A DNA stretch of 64,000 bases from Cinnamomum chago (taxonomy: Eukaryota > Streptophyta > Magnoliopsida > Laurales > Lauraceae), in the NCBI GenBank assembly GCA_038049695.1, contig CP142456.1, positions 71,943,922 through 72,007,921 of the forward strand. Reading direction: 5' to 3'. A model generated the notes under the pieces. The model saw only the letters and a program-made list of their open reading frames with translations. It did not search any database and was not told the origin of the DNA. Each line of letters starts with the position of its first letter. The first letter of the stretch is position 1. The position numbers and the translations under genes are program-made. Of this stretch, positions 8,994 through 19,974 are shown piece by piece.

Positions 8994-11869
8994 ATGGAGA
9001 ATCAGCCCACTGCTACTGGAGCACTCACCACGCCTGCACGAGGAACAGGCCATCCCTCGCCGGGGGCGCCCACGCCCGGGCAGCCAGCGCCCAGGGCGAC
9101 CACGCCTGGGCAGTCAGCGCCCGGGGCGACCACGCCCGGACAGCCAGCACTCGGGGCGCCCGCCTGCGCTGCTCGCCCACCGGGGCCCGCGTCCGGGGCG
9201 CCCGCTGCCGCTGCTCGCCTGCCCGAGGACGCTGCTGCCTGCGCACGCCCGCCCGGGGCTGCCGCCTGCGTTCGCCCGCCCGGGGACGCTGCCTGCGCTC
9301 GCCCGCCCGGGGACGCCGCTGCCTGCGCACGCCGGCCCGGGGCTGCCGCCTGCGCTCGCCCGCCTGGGGCTGGGGCGCCCGGGCCTGCTCGCCACCTAGG
9401 GCTGGGCCAGGGGCACCCGCGCCTGGGCGTCCAGCGCCCAGGGCGCCCGTGCAGCCCGCTGCTGCTGCTCGCTTGGCTGGGCCGGCGCCCGTGCAGCCCG
9501 CTGCTGCTGCTCGCCTGGTTGGGCCGTCTGGGCCTGCCGTCGGTGCGTCCGCGCAGGGAGCGCTCTCGCCCAAGTTAGGGGCATCCACGTTGGGGCGGTC
9601 AGCGCCCGGGGCGCCCGTGTTTACTGCCTCTTCATCTGGGACTTCCTCGCCAGGGGGGTCCATGCCTAGGGCGCCCGAGGGGCTCACGCCCGCATCTATT
9701 ATGAGCATCACTTTGATGACTGAGGGTGGTGACATAGATCAGGGGCATGAAGAGGTGAGCACGGACGCTGCGGCTATGGTCATGTCACGTCTTCGCCCCA
9801 GAAGGTATCGAGGGAAAGTGGTAGTAGAGGACGACGGATCCAAGATGAGTACCCTTTTCAGCACGCTCACCAATGATAATGATCTTTTTAGGATAGTGTC
9901 CGGTTATCATATTCCCCCTACTGTGTTGTGCCGTCGGGCCGAGACGGATGAGCCTGCATGTGACAATTCGTCGGGCGACATTGTTGTTTACGAGGAGATG
10001 TTTGAGGCGGGACTGAGGTTTCCCATGCTCTCTTCCATTTGCCGCATTCTCCATTATTTTTCATTGACTCCTGGGCGTTTAGCGCCAAATGGATGGAGAG
10101 TTTTGCTGGGTTTCCTTGCATTGTGGAGGAGAGTACACGACGAGGATGCTTCACCCGTGGAGTTCCATGCAGCTTATAACTTAGTAGAATCTCCCGCCCC
10201 TAATAGGGGATGGTACTATTTCACCTCTAGGAGCGGCAAGTTGCTCACAGGATTGCGTTCGAACTGCCATAGCTGGAAATCTCGCTTTCTATTTGCTGGC
10301 GGAGAGTGGGCATCCGAGACAGACAGAGTATTAGTGCATACTCGATGGGGAGACGCTAGGAGGCTTGGTAAGTCACTCCTTTGTTACTTTTTTACCTTCA
10401 TAGTATTTTTTATGTACTCACTTGTTGCTCTTTGCAGACGCTCCGGTACTCTCCACGAGCCAGGAACGGAAGTTACAAGCTGTAAGAGACCATCCCGAAA
10501 AAGATTTGGGTGTTCTCTTACCCAAAGAAAGTGGTGGCATCAGTGGCCCTTCTCATTCACCTCCCGTGAAGAGAAAGGGTATTTGACCTTGACTTCTGCA
10601 TTTCATTTCTTTTTTTTTTCTTTTATATATATATATGCACAAGTAACCTTTTGGCCTTTGCAGCAGTAGATAGAGGGATGATCGGGGCTCGCCTTTCAAG
10701 CAGGAGTAGCCCTCCTTCCAAAGTGGCGAGGGTAGAGAGTACCACCAGGGGGGAGTCCCCGCGAGTGTCCACCAGGGCCAGCTCCCTTGCGTCTCCCACA
10801 GGGTTGCCCCAGCCAGCGATCTCTTCTGCCCCGACCTCTTCTGCCCCGATTGCTATTCAAGAGTCTTCCTCTCTAACCGCACCTCCTGCCCCTCACTCAT
10901 GTCCCCCGCGGCCGGGGGCTCCTACAGGGGCTCTTCGGATGTTGGGCAAACCGCGGGTGATCCGGGAGAGGCTCGGGAGATTTGTGATTCCTGATGAGGT
11001 TTCACAGATCACTTCATTGGGTACTGAGAGAGCCATAGATACATTCCTGGAGGGTCTGGCCCAGGTAAAGACATTTTTCCTTTTCTCCAGACTTTTAAAA
11101 ATATATATATTTTTATGTCTCATTTCTTTTCCTATTGCTCTAGGCTTCCACCGCAACCGTCAGCTTGATGTCAAAGGCCAACCAGTTGAAGGGAGAGATT
11201 GAGAGTATGCGGAGGGAGCTCTCCATTGCTCGGAAGAAGATTGCAGATTTTGAGGCTGATAAGGGAGCTTCCGAGGCGGCCCGCGAGAGGGCATCCAGGT
11301 TAGAGGCTGATCTCGCGTCAGCCAGCGAGAGGGCTGCCAAAGCAGAAGGCGAGCTCTTGACTGCCCGCGAGAGGGAGTCCCGGTTCGAGACTACGCTTTC
11401 ACTAGTCCGCGAGAGGGCAAGAAGGGCAGAGGCTGAGTTGGTGGAGGCCCGCGAGAGGGCTTCACTCAGGGAGGCTGAGTTGGTGGAGGCCCGCGAGAGG
11501 GCTTCACTCAGGGAGGCCGAGTTGGTGGAGGCTCGCGAGAGGGCTTCACTCAGGGAGGCTGAGTTGGTGGAGGCCCGCGAGAGGGCTTCACTCAGAGAGG
11601 CTGAGTTGGTGGAGGCCCGCGAGAGGGCTTCACTCAGAGAGGCTGTTGTGGCAACAGAGATGAAAGCGGTGTGCGATAGAGCTGAGAAGGAGCTTGCGGA
11701 GGGTGTCGCTGATGCCTTCATCGATGGGTACGAGGAGCTTCGAGGGAAGATTACTGCTGCCTTCCCTGACCTTGACTTTTCAAGCTTTTTGCCCACCGAG
11801 GAGCCTGATGAGACAGAGGAGGATGAGGGGGACGATGAGGACGACGAGGGGAGTCATGAGAGTAGTTAG
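8994..11869 (+). pseudogene. Spliced antisense gene of the Tat element: putative gypsy-type transposon domain plus coiled coil
   Basis: Starts at ATG 8994 in an ideal context, GCCACCATGG. Exons are 8994-10367, 10438-10578, 10664-11064 and 11144-11869; the frame runs through all three GT-AG junctions. Order: an Ala/Pro/Gly-rich N-terminal region; from about 9990 a domain resembling Pfam Transposase_28 (FEAGLRFPMLSSICRIL, PNGWRVLLGFLALWRRV); a Ser/Pro-rich linker; a long coiled coil with five 14-residue repeats (EAELVEARERASLR type, about 11430-11640); and an acidic tail. The Tat lineage is known to carry such antisense ORFs; their function is unknown. In the low-complexity N-terminal part the frame changes near 9393, where a C seems lost from a CGCCC run, so this copy would make a short protein unless that is a sequencing error. 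Confidence 0.8.
11430..11645 (+). repeat. Five tandem 42-bp repeats coding for a coiled coil
   Basis: A 42-bp unit beginning GAGGCTGAGTTGGTGGAGGC is repeated five times with a few silent or single changes. Each unit encodes 14 residues, two heptads, so unit gain or loss lengthens the coiled rod without changing frame. Confidence 0.9.
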
Positions 11870-12055
11870 GATGTAGGAGACTCTATCATGCTTCGTTACA
11901 CGTAGTTTCTCTCCTTTTTTTTTTTTTTAAACAGTTATGTAGCCTTACACTTGGAATGAATAAAATATAGGACTTTATTTATTCATTGCTTATGGTAAAG
12001 AACATTTTATAATGTGCTAAAAAATGAAACACCCCTTCCCCGTATATGTCACTGG
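11870..12055. promoter_or_regulatory. Convergent 3' ends of the antisense gene and pol
   Basis: AATAAA at about 11957-11962, 90 bases after the antisense stop, is a likely poly(A) signal for that gene. The pol stop codon is at 12056-12058 on the other strand. The two genes therefore converge with less than 190 bases between stop codons. Confidence 0.6.
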
Positions 12056-15000
12056 TCACTGATAATATTTCTTCAGATGTTCTGCATTCCACGGGTGAGG
12101 TAGGACTTTTCCTTCCGAATCCTGAATCCTGTAAGTGCCAGGCCTCACCACCTCCGTTATGAGATAAGGACCTTCCCAATTCGGGCCTAGCTTGCCTTCC
12201 CTAGAATCCTTAGTGGCGAGGATGACTTTTTTAAGGACCAGATCTCCGAATTGGAGGGGGCGAGGTTTTACCCTTGAGTTATAGTGTTTGGCCATGCGCC
12301 GCTTGTACTCAGCATTGCGGATGTTGGCCATCTCCCTCGCTTCGTCCACCAAATCAAGGTTGATGCGAAGTCCCTCCTCATTGGTGCCTGGGTCATGGTG
12401 CTGGACTCTAAGAGAGTGGACCCCAATCTCAACTGGGATGACTGCCTCAGTCCCAAAGGCGAGAGAGAAAGGGGTTTCTCCGGTTGGAGCTCTTGGCGTG
12501 GTCCAATATGCCCACAATACCCCGGGAAGCTCGTCCACCCAAAGGCCCTTTGCTCTTTCGAGCCTTGTCTTCAAATTTCGCAGGACCGTTCGCACCATGA
12601 CCTCCGCCTGCCCGTTTGCCTGTGGTTGTGCCGGGCTGGAGTGGGGCTGCTTGATCTGAAGGTCGGAGCAAAACGAGTTGAAGAGCTTGTTGTCAAATTG
12701 CTTTGCGTTGTCACTAACGATGGCATGTGGGATCCCAAAGCGGCAGACTATGCTTTTCCAGACAAAATCCTTTACTTTGGAGTCTGTGATCCTCGCCAAG
12801 GGTTCCGCCTCCGCCCACTTTGTGAAGTAGTCGATGGCGACCACTACAAATTTACATTGCCCTTTAGCCAATGGAAGGGGGCCTAGGATGTCGATCCCCC
12901 ACTTGGAGAAAGGCCATGGGCTCATGATGGTAGTGAGTTCCTCTGGTGGCTGCCTTGGCACAGTGGCAAAGCGCTGACATTTGTCACACTTCCTGGCAAA
13001 TTCTTTGGCATCCGCAAGCATGCTAGGCCAAAAGAAGCCTTGCCTGAGTGTTTTGTGAGCAAGGGAGCGCCCGCCCGAGTGGTTCCCACAAATTCCCTCG
13101 TGGATTTCTCGCAGGGCATAATCAGCTTCTTCGGGAGAGAGGCACCTCAACAGGGGTAATGAGTAGCCTTTCTTGTAGAGGACATCCTGCAAGAGTGTGA
13201 ACTTGGAAGCTCTCATCCTCAGCTTCCTCGCCTCGAGGGGGTCCTCTGGCAATGTACCCTCTTGGAGGTACGCCCTTATCGGGGCTATCCAGCTTGTTTC
13301 AGTTGCAGCACAGTTGATGTTTACAGCGCTTTCATTCATCTGACTTGGTTCGAGTTGGTGCCTAAGAAATGTTGGTTCGCCTGGTGAGGTCTCGAAGGAC
13401 GAGGCGAGCCTGGCAAGTGTATCCGCAGCAACGTTACTTTCCCGGGGGATATGATTGATTTGGAAATGCTGGAATTGCGGGATCAACTTTTTCACTAGGC
13501 TGAGGTAGTCCAGCATTCTGGTTTCATTTGCTTCAAACTCGCCCTTGACCTGATTTACTATCAGCTGAGAGTCGCTGTAAGCGATGAGGTGTTGGGCGTT
13601 CATTTCCAATGCCAGCTTCAAACCAGAGAGGAGTGCCTCATACTCAGCCTCATTGTTGGACGCTGGAAAATGAAACTTTACTGCACACTTGAGGGGTGTG
13701 CCATCAGGGCTGATTAATACAAGACCCGCTCCACTTCCATTGCTGGTCGCGGAGCCGTCAACATAGAGCTTCCATAGTAGTGTTGAGAGATTCTGGGCAT
13801 CAGGATGAGAAGCAGGAAGCAACGGGGGGCCCATGACTGCTGAGGAGGCCTGGGCGCCCAAGGCTTAGGCGCCCAGGGAAGCTGGAGAGGCCTGGGCGCC
13901 CAAGGCAAGGGATGCCTGGGCACCCAGGGCTGCTGTGGAGGCCTGGGCGCCCAAGCCTTGGGCGCCCAAGGGTGCTGGAGATCCTTGGGCGCCCAGGGCA
14001 AAGGATGCCTGGGCGCCCAGGGCTGTCTGGTCTTCCGCGGAGGCTCGGAGATCTGGAGTTGTGTGGGCGCCCTCTTGGTTGTCCTCTTCTGGCGACGACC
14101 CACCTTGTATGGGCAAGGCTAGTTTTTCCGTCTCCCCCTCTGCATGTGTAGACTCAGCTACAAAGTCTGCCAAGGCTTGTGCTTTGATGGCCGACCTTGG
14201 CTGATACTGGACATCAAACTCCCCCAGTTCTACTGCCCATTTGACGAGCCTTCCGGATACATCCGGCTTTCCCAGTACTCTCTTCAAGGGTTGATCAGTA
14301 ACAACCATAACTGTGTAACTCTGGAAATAATGACACAACCGCCTTGCTGTCGTAATAAGGGCGAGCGCCAGTTTTTCCAGCTCCGTGTATCTGGACTCTG
14401 CCCCTCGGTATGCTCTGCTTACATAGTAAATGGGCTTCTGCATTCCATCATGATCTCTGATGAGGACAGAGCTGACTGCTGAGGGGGAAGCAGAGAGGTA
14501 CAGATACAATACCTCTCCTGGTGCAGCATGTGAAAGAAGAGGGGGAGTGGCCAAGTAGGCTTTAAGCTTCTGGAAAGCCTCCTCCGCCTCGGGCCCCCAC
14601 TCAAAAGCCTTCCTGAGGATTTTAAAGAAAGGCAAGCACTTGTCTGCAGACTTGGAGACAAATCTGCTAAGTGATGCCACCCTTCCGTTGAGGCGCTGCA
14701 GCTCCTTGGTGGAGGCGGGCGACTTCATATCCAATATAGCCTTGATTTTGTCGGGATTCGCCTCTATCCCCCTTTGATTGACCATGAATCCCAAGAATTT
14801 TTCCGGACCCCACTCCGAAGGCACACTTCTCGGGATTTAACTTCATATGGTAGAGCCTGAGAACACTGAAGGTTTCTTGGAGATGATTGATGTGATCTGT
14901 GGCGGCAAGGCTCTTCACCGGCATGTCGTCCACATAAACCTCCATGGTACGCCCAATCTGAGAGTGAAACATTAGTTCACCAGGCGTTGGTAAGTGGCCC

Positions 15001-16200
15001 CTGCATTTTTCAGTCCGAAGGGCATGACCCTATAGCAATAGGTCCCTTTCGGGGTGATGAATGACGTCTTCTCTTGGTCTGGGGGATGCATGTTGATCTG
15101 ATTGTACCCAGAATAAGCATCCAGGAATGAGAGAAGTTCGTGACCCGCCGTGGCGTCGATGAGGAGGTCGATCCTAGGCAACGGGAAGCAGTCCTTCGGG
15201 CATGCCTTGTTAAGATCAGTGAAGTCGACGCACAGGCGCCACTTCCCATTGGATTTCGTCACCATCACAACATTAGAGAGCCATTCGGGGTATGCTACCT
15301 CCCTTACAGCTCCATTCTCTATCATCTTCCCGACCTCCTTGTCCATTGCTTGGGCCCTCTCAGTGGAGGTGCCCCTCAGCTTTTGTCGGACAGGCTTGTG
15401 CTGGGGGTCGACATTGAGGCGATGAGCGGCGACTTTGGAATCGATCCCTTCAAGATCTGCATGTGACCATGCAAAGACGTCCATGTTGTTCTTCAGGAAG
15501 TTGGTCATGCGGCGGACCAGGTCTTCAGGGAGAGAAGAGCCAATGTACACTTTCCTATCAGGGAGGTCTTCATTTAAGACCACAGTGGTGAGTGCTTCAA
15601 CTGGTTCTCCTCTCTCAATGGTGGAGTCATCCCTTGGATCAAGGGTCTCAATCTTCAACGCTTCCTTCTGCTTTTTATCTTTTACCGAGGAGACGTAGCA
15701 TTCTCTGGCAGCCAACTGGTTTCCCCTGACCTCTCCGATTCCATTAGGGGTTAGAAAGCGGATGATGAGGTAATAGGTGGAGGGAACAGCCCTTAACGTA
15801 TTGAGGGCAGGTCGGCCCAATATGACGTTGTAAGCTGACGGGCAGTCAAGCACCAGGAAGTCGACCATGATTGTGGAGCTTCGGGGTGCCACTCCGGCGG
15901 TGACGGGGAGCTTAATCGCTCCCAGGGGGTACACCTTCTCTCCTGAGAAACCGATAAGAGGTGACTTGACAGGTCGGAGCCTTTCCCTACCTAGGCTCAA
16001 CTTGTCATAAGCGTCTACATATAGTATGTCAGCGGAGCTGCCACTATCTACCAGGATTCTATGCACCTGGAAATTGGCGATGGTCAGGGATATTACCAAT
16101 GGGTCGTCGTGGGGGAGCTGCACTCCTTCCAGGTCCCTATCCGGGAAGGATATAACCTCGCCATCTCCTTGCCGGGGCACTTTGGACGGACATGCTTCCT
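12056..16200 (-). pseudogene. Tat-type pol: protease, RT, two RNases H, integrase (broken)
   Basis: Reverse transcribes and integrates the element. The protease motif LVDSGSSAD has its catalytic Asp at 16046-16048. RT follows (WRLCVDFTDLNKACPKD, FLDAYSGYNQI, and YVDD at 14925-14936). The first RNase H is at about 14180-14700. A linker of LGAQ repeats leads to a second, archaeal-type RNase H with YVDGSAT, NNEAEYEALLSGL, YSDSQLIV and NVAADTLA (about 13790-13400). The integrase has an HHCC finger (ending CDKCQ) and catalytic Asp, Asp and Glu in GIDILGP, SDNAKQF and GQAEV. Breaks: TAA at 13865-13867 in the LGAQ linker, an indel with TAA at 14972-14974 just before YVDD, and a second indel in an A-run near 14803 that restores the frame. 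pol and gag share one frame, as is usual in this group. Confidence 0.9.
13850..14075 (-). repeat. LGAQ-coding repeat between the two RNase H domains
   Basis: About eight copies of a unit around the palindrome GGGCGCCC, mostly TGGGCGCCCA, spaced by 15-45 bases and translated as LGAQ followed by GSPAP/ASxAL-type residues. The in-frame stop at 13865-13867 lies in one unit, where CAA or CAG has become TAA. Confidence 0.85.
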
Positions 16201-17973
16201 CAGTATGTCTGGCCTTTCTGGAGTGGGCCTTCATTGGTAAGAGCGACTCCGCCGATCCTCCGGAGATAGTGTGAATTTCTCCGAAGGGCTGCTGATTCTC
16301 TTGATGACGAGGTGGTGATGGTGCTTGAGCTCTCCCAGCAACATATTGGCGCAGGTGCCCGCGCTGGATGAGGTCCTCGATCTGCTTCTTTAGCTCGTAG
16401 CAGTCGTCGGTATCATGGCCATGGTCGCGATGGAAGCGACAATATTTGTTAGGATTCCTGCGGTTTGGGGGAGACTTCATTTTCCCTGGCCATTTAACCG
16501 CGGGATCATCTTGGATCTGCAACAAGATGTGTCCGACGGAGGCACTGAGGGGAGTGAAGGCCTGCCTATCCCTCTGAGGAGCTGGACCAAGCCTCTCTCT
16601 GGCTGGTACCCTCTCCGTTCTGCTTCTTTTGTTGCTGCTGTTCTCCTTCCTATCCTCTCTGTCTCGCTCCTTCCCCTTGCTTTCTGGTCTGGAGGATTCC
16701 CCTCGCCTAGCTCTGGTGATGTCCTCTGCATTCATGTACTTCTGGGCTTTTGCCAGCAGTTCAGGAAAGCTCTTTGGCGGGCGCTTCATCACCGAGAATA
16801 GGAAGCTCGAATAACGGAGGCCTCCAATGAAGGCTGTCATGGAGACCTTGTCATCTGGCTCTTCGACTTGGAGTACCTCCTCGTTAAAACGAGTGAGATA
16901 GCTCCTGAGGCTTTCGTTCTTATCCTGCTTTATGCTGAGCAGGTGTGTGGCGGGCTTCTGGTGGCGACGTCCTCCAATAAAGTGAGACACGAAGGACTTA
17001 CTCAATTTTGCAAAGGTGGAAACGGAGGTTGGGGCGAGACTGGAGAACCATTGCCTCCCGGAACCCTTCAAGGTGGTTGGGAACGCTCTACACATGATCT
17101 CGTCAGGGACGTTGTGTAGTTGCATTAGGGTTTTGTACGTTTCCAAGTGATCCAACGGGTCCTTGGTCCCTTCAAAAGTTTCCATGGTCGGCATTTTGAA
17201 TTTTCTAAGGAGGGGGTAGTTTGCCACGGAGGATTTGAACGGTGTATCCGTCCGTTGTACCAGATAGTCAATGGATTCCGGTACCTGTGCCTTCATGGCA
17301 TTGAAGACGTTGCCAATCTGATCTTGCATCTCTTTGAACTTCTCGTCCCAAAGGTTGGGAGCTTCTCTGGATTGACCTTGGAACTGGCTCTCGTCTTCCA
17401 AGCTGTAATTTTCACTTCCCATCTCCTGGAAATCCTCATGATTGGAAGCAGAGGGAGGAGGTGGAAGTCCACCGCGATTTGACCCGCCCGGGGGAGGGGT
17501 ACGTCGAGATGAGCGCGGCTTTCGGGGTCAACCAGGAGTCTTCCGTGTGGGACGACCGGCGGAGCTCCAGCAGATGTCCCCTGGGCATGGGTGGCATGAT
17601 GACGGGCGCCCAGCTGTGGTCCTCGACCCTGGGCGCCCAGGGGTTGGGCGCCCAGGTGAGGGCGGCCTCGGTTGGCACCTCGGCCCCGGGCACCGCGTGG
17701 ACGGGCGCCCGGGTGAGGTGCCCCTCTGCGTGGAGCGACAAGTTGCTCCGAGAGTGGTGCTTCCTGTGGTCCTGCACCTAGCGCTCCTCCCTGACTCGCC
17801 AGCATGAGCTGCAGTATTTGTTGGTTTTGAGTTACCAACTGCTGCATGGTCTCCAGCATCTGCTGAGGAGAGGGAGCGGGAGCATTCGGTGCAGGATTGG
17901 TCGGTGGAGGATTACCCTCGCCCTCGCGCGAGGGGTTACCATCTTGTCGCCTTGTTGACCTGGTGATTGGCAT
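16200..17973 (-). pseudogene. Tat-type gag with a frame change in its linker
   Basis: Structural capsid protein of the element. The likely start is ATG at 17973-17971 (MPITRSTRRQDGNPSREG), about 30 bases after the primer site. A Gln-rich helix (QQMLETMQQLVTQNQQILQL) follows, then a Gly/Ala/Pro linker with four GGGCGCCC palindromes (17600-17710). The capsid domain begins after about 17400 (DPLDHLETYKTLMQLHNVPD, then GSGRQWFSSLAP). A zinc-knuckle-like motif, CRFHRDHGHDTDDCYELK, lies near 16440. The N-terminal and capsid parts are in different frames; the switch falls between about 17450 and 17540, probably from a single-base indel. A programmed frameshift is possible but not supported by any slippery site I can see. 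Confidence 0.85.
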
Positions 17974-18002
17974 GGCTTTTTGAAAAAAGGGAATTCTTTT
18001 CG

Positions 18003-18022
18003 TTCCCACAGACAGCGCCAAA
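18003..18022 (-). other. Primer-binding site of the Tat element
   Basis: Read on the - strand, TTTGGCGCTGTCTGTGGGAA lies directly after the LTR end. TGGCGC plus TGTGGGAA is the usual form for plant Tat and related gypsy elements. Confidence 0.85.
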
Positions 18023-18023
18023 C

Positions 18024-18566
18024 TGATGATGCCAAAAAGTGGCTTTCGGGCACCACCGGTCAAGTGATATGTAATAAATGTGAAAATTAATGAAGAGAGA
18101 GAGAGAGTTTATAGTGGTTCGGTCTGGATGACCTACGTCCACTTCAAATGATCCCTTTATTGCTCTGGGGAGGAGATTACAAAGTAGTCAGATACAATAA
18201 TGATGTGTAGAATTCGAGAGATCCTCCCCTTCTCTGACAAGACTTCTCCTTTTATAGTCTTTCTCCAACGGGTGGGGAGATTCTCCAGGGATCTCCAATG
18301 ATGTACGCTCCAGTCTGGTGGAGTCTTCCGAACCGTCCTCTACAGACTAGCAGATAAGTTATCCTCCGCGGGAATTGGTAAGAACAGTTTAAAGGAACGA
18401 CTCATTGACTCTGTCCTTGGTGGATCCAGACCTGACCCTCATTGGGTAGATGATGACCCAGGCTCATCAAGGACTAAGGTCAGTTTGACCTGACCCGTCG
18501 TCGTGGACCGAGCCACTTGGGCCTAACCTGTCATTGCGGACCGAATTATTTGGGCCTGGCCCATCA
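18024..18566 (-). repeat. 5' LTR of the Tat element (543 bp, complete)
   Basis: On the element strand it starts TGATGGGCC at 18566 and ends ATCATCA at 18024, just before the primer site. It contains a GA microsatellite (about 18097-18108) and, on the + strand, GTGGTTCGG ... CCTACGTCCAC, a motif often seen in plant LTRs. The flank after 18566 is GCTTT; no matching duplication can be checked because the other LTR is truncated. Confidence 0.9.
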
Positions 18567-18817
18567 GCTTTCTTATTGCTTACTCTATCTATCTCCCATT
18601 TAGAACTTGATAAGGAGGAAGGTTCCAACAAACATTCGTTTTCTTCAAAGTCTCCCATCTTCAAATATGCTCTCCGCTATGTATAATTTTGATGTCGGCA
18701 GATTCGTTTTCAGCATTTAATGATCCCTGGTTTTGGAAGTCCTAAAAATTTAAGAGGGGACAATAACGGGCCGTGTCTACCTATCACAACTTTTATTTCA
18801 GATGTCAGGTACTCTTA

Positions 18818-19971
18818 GAGCACGTTTTGGCAACGAAACATTAAGAGAATGTCCACTTGGACATACTGGGGACCGGGCCAAGAATCGGTCCCCCCATTAT
18901 GTCTTAAATAGCACGGTTGAAACATTAATCCTCTATCCAAAGGATTCCACCAATCCTCTTATACAACGCTTTCTGCAGGGAGAGTTTCTTGTGAAGAAGA
19001 TTCAGTTCAATCTAGGTTTGGCAGCACCATTGATTCCGTGGATTTACATACATGCGACGATCATAAGTTTTTTGCCATTTTCTTGCAATCCTTGATGAAT
19101 CAAGCCCCAAAAATTGAACTACTAAACATTTTTGGCCTTCTACAGATGATGAGCGGTTTAGATTTTCATTGTGGGTCCCACAGAAATTTTTTAAAAAAAT
19201 AATTTTTTTGGTGGACTTTTTTTGTAAATATCTCAAAATATATGGCAAATCTAAGGTTGAAAATTGACCACATGGCCGTTTTCTAACTTACTAATAAGAT
19301 TAATGGTTCAAATCAACCAAGTGGGACCCATAAGAAAGGGTTCCACAGCCAAAACAGTACCCAATATTGTCGTGCGTTGTTCTGTGAAACCAACTTGAAC
19401 TTGTTCCTGTTCATCTAAAGAGGTTTTGTATGGGCAATTAACGGTCATCCTTTTTCTTTAATTTTCTCGTTATCCATAAGGAATCAGACAACCATATTTG
19501 ACGCTATAACTGTTTTAGGCCTTCTAAAGGTCCTAGACGGTTTGGATTTTTAAAATGGGCCCCACAGAAGTCCAAAATTCATGATCAAACGATTTGAGAT
19601 TTTTTAAAAATATCTCAAAATATATGAGGAATCAACGGCTGATTTTTCATTTACTATCCGTTTCAGACCTTATAAACATTATTAACAGTTCAGATTATGA
19701 TTGTGGGACCCATAAGGTGTGTTTCCAAAGAAAAAGACGAAAACCTCTATTTTACCGCTTACGTCACTATTCATCCGCAAATCAGCGAGGGCATGCATTT
19801 CCGGAACACAATGTGGGGAGGTCGGACATTCATTCTGCACGCTTGTGAGGACTTTGTCCGTATTTTGAGGATTCCTCTTATGCGGTGGCAACCATTGCCA
19901 AACTTAGATTTTCCTCGCAAGCAAGGAAAAATAGCGAGGAATCCACAACGTGGATGGTTGTCAAACGTGCC
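18818..19971. mobile_element. Non-autonomous PIF/Harbinger-like element
   Basis: Flanked by TTA on both sides (18815-18817 and 19972-19974). The ends are imperfect inverted repeats: GAGCACGTTTTGGCAAC on the left and, reversed, GGCACGTTTGACAAC on the right. Inside, a block of about 250 bp (CGGTTTGGATTTT, GTGGGACCCA, ATATCTCAAAATATATG) appears twice in direct orientation, at about 19140-19335 and 19525-19720. It has no transposase gene. TTA target duplications are typical of PIF/Harbinger. Confidence 0.75.
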
Positions 19972-19974
19972 TTA

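Larger units (their letters stand above)
8457..18566 (-). mobile_element. Ty3/gypsy Tat-type retrotransposon with an antisense extra gene
   Basis: In - orientation: 5' LTR 18566-18024, primer site, gag, protease, RT, RNase H, second RNase H, integrase, an oppositely oriented spliced gene, polypurine tract, and a truncated 3' LTR. The second RNase H and an extra antisense ORF between pol and the 3' LTR are known marks of the Tat lineage. The two LTR pieces are identical over the 84 bp that remain, which suggests a recent insertion. The coding parts carry at least one stop and several indels, so this copy is not autonomous. Confidence 0.9.

Noticed and set aside
9025..9735. Long - strand open frame (236 codons) rich in Gly, Ala and Arg
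   Set aside because: It is the mirror of the GC-rich repeats in the antisense gene's first exon, has no known domain, and ignores the clear domain and introns on the other strand.
12284..12886. Open frame of 200 codons on the + strand within pol
   Set aside because: Shadow of the integrase/RNase H coding region; the - strand carries the recognisable domains.
17440..17540. Programmed ribosomal frameshift in gag
   Set aside because: No slippery heptamer with a clear downstream structure could be seen; a simple indel in the GC-rich linker is enough.
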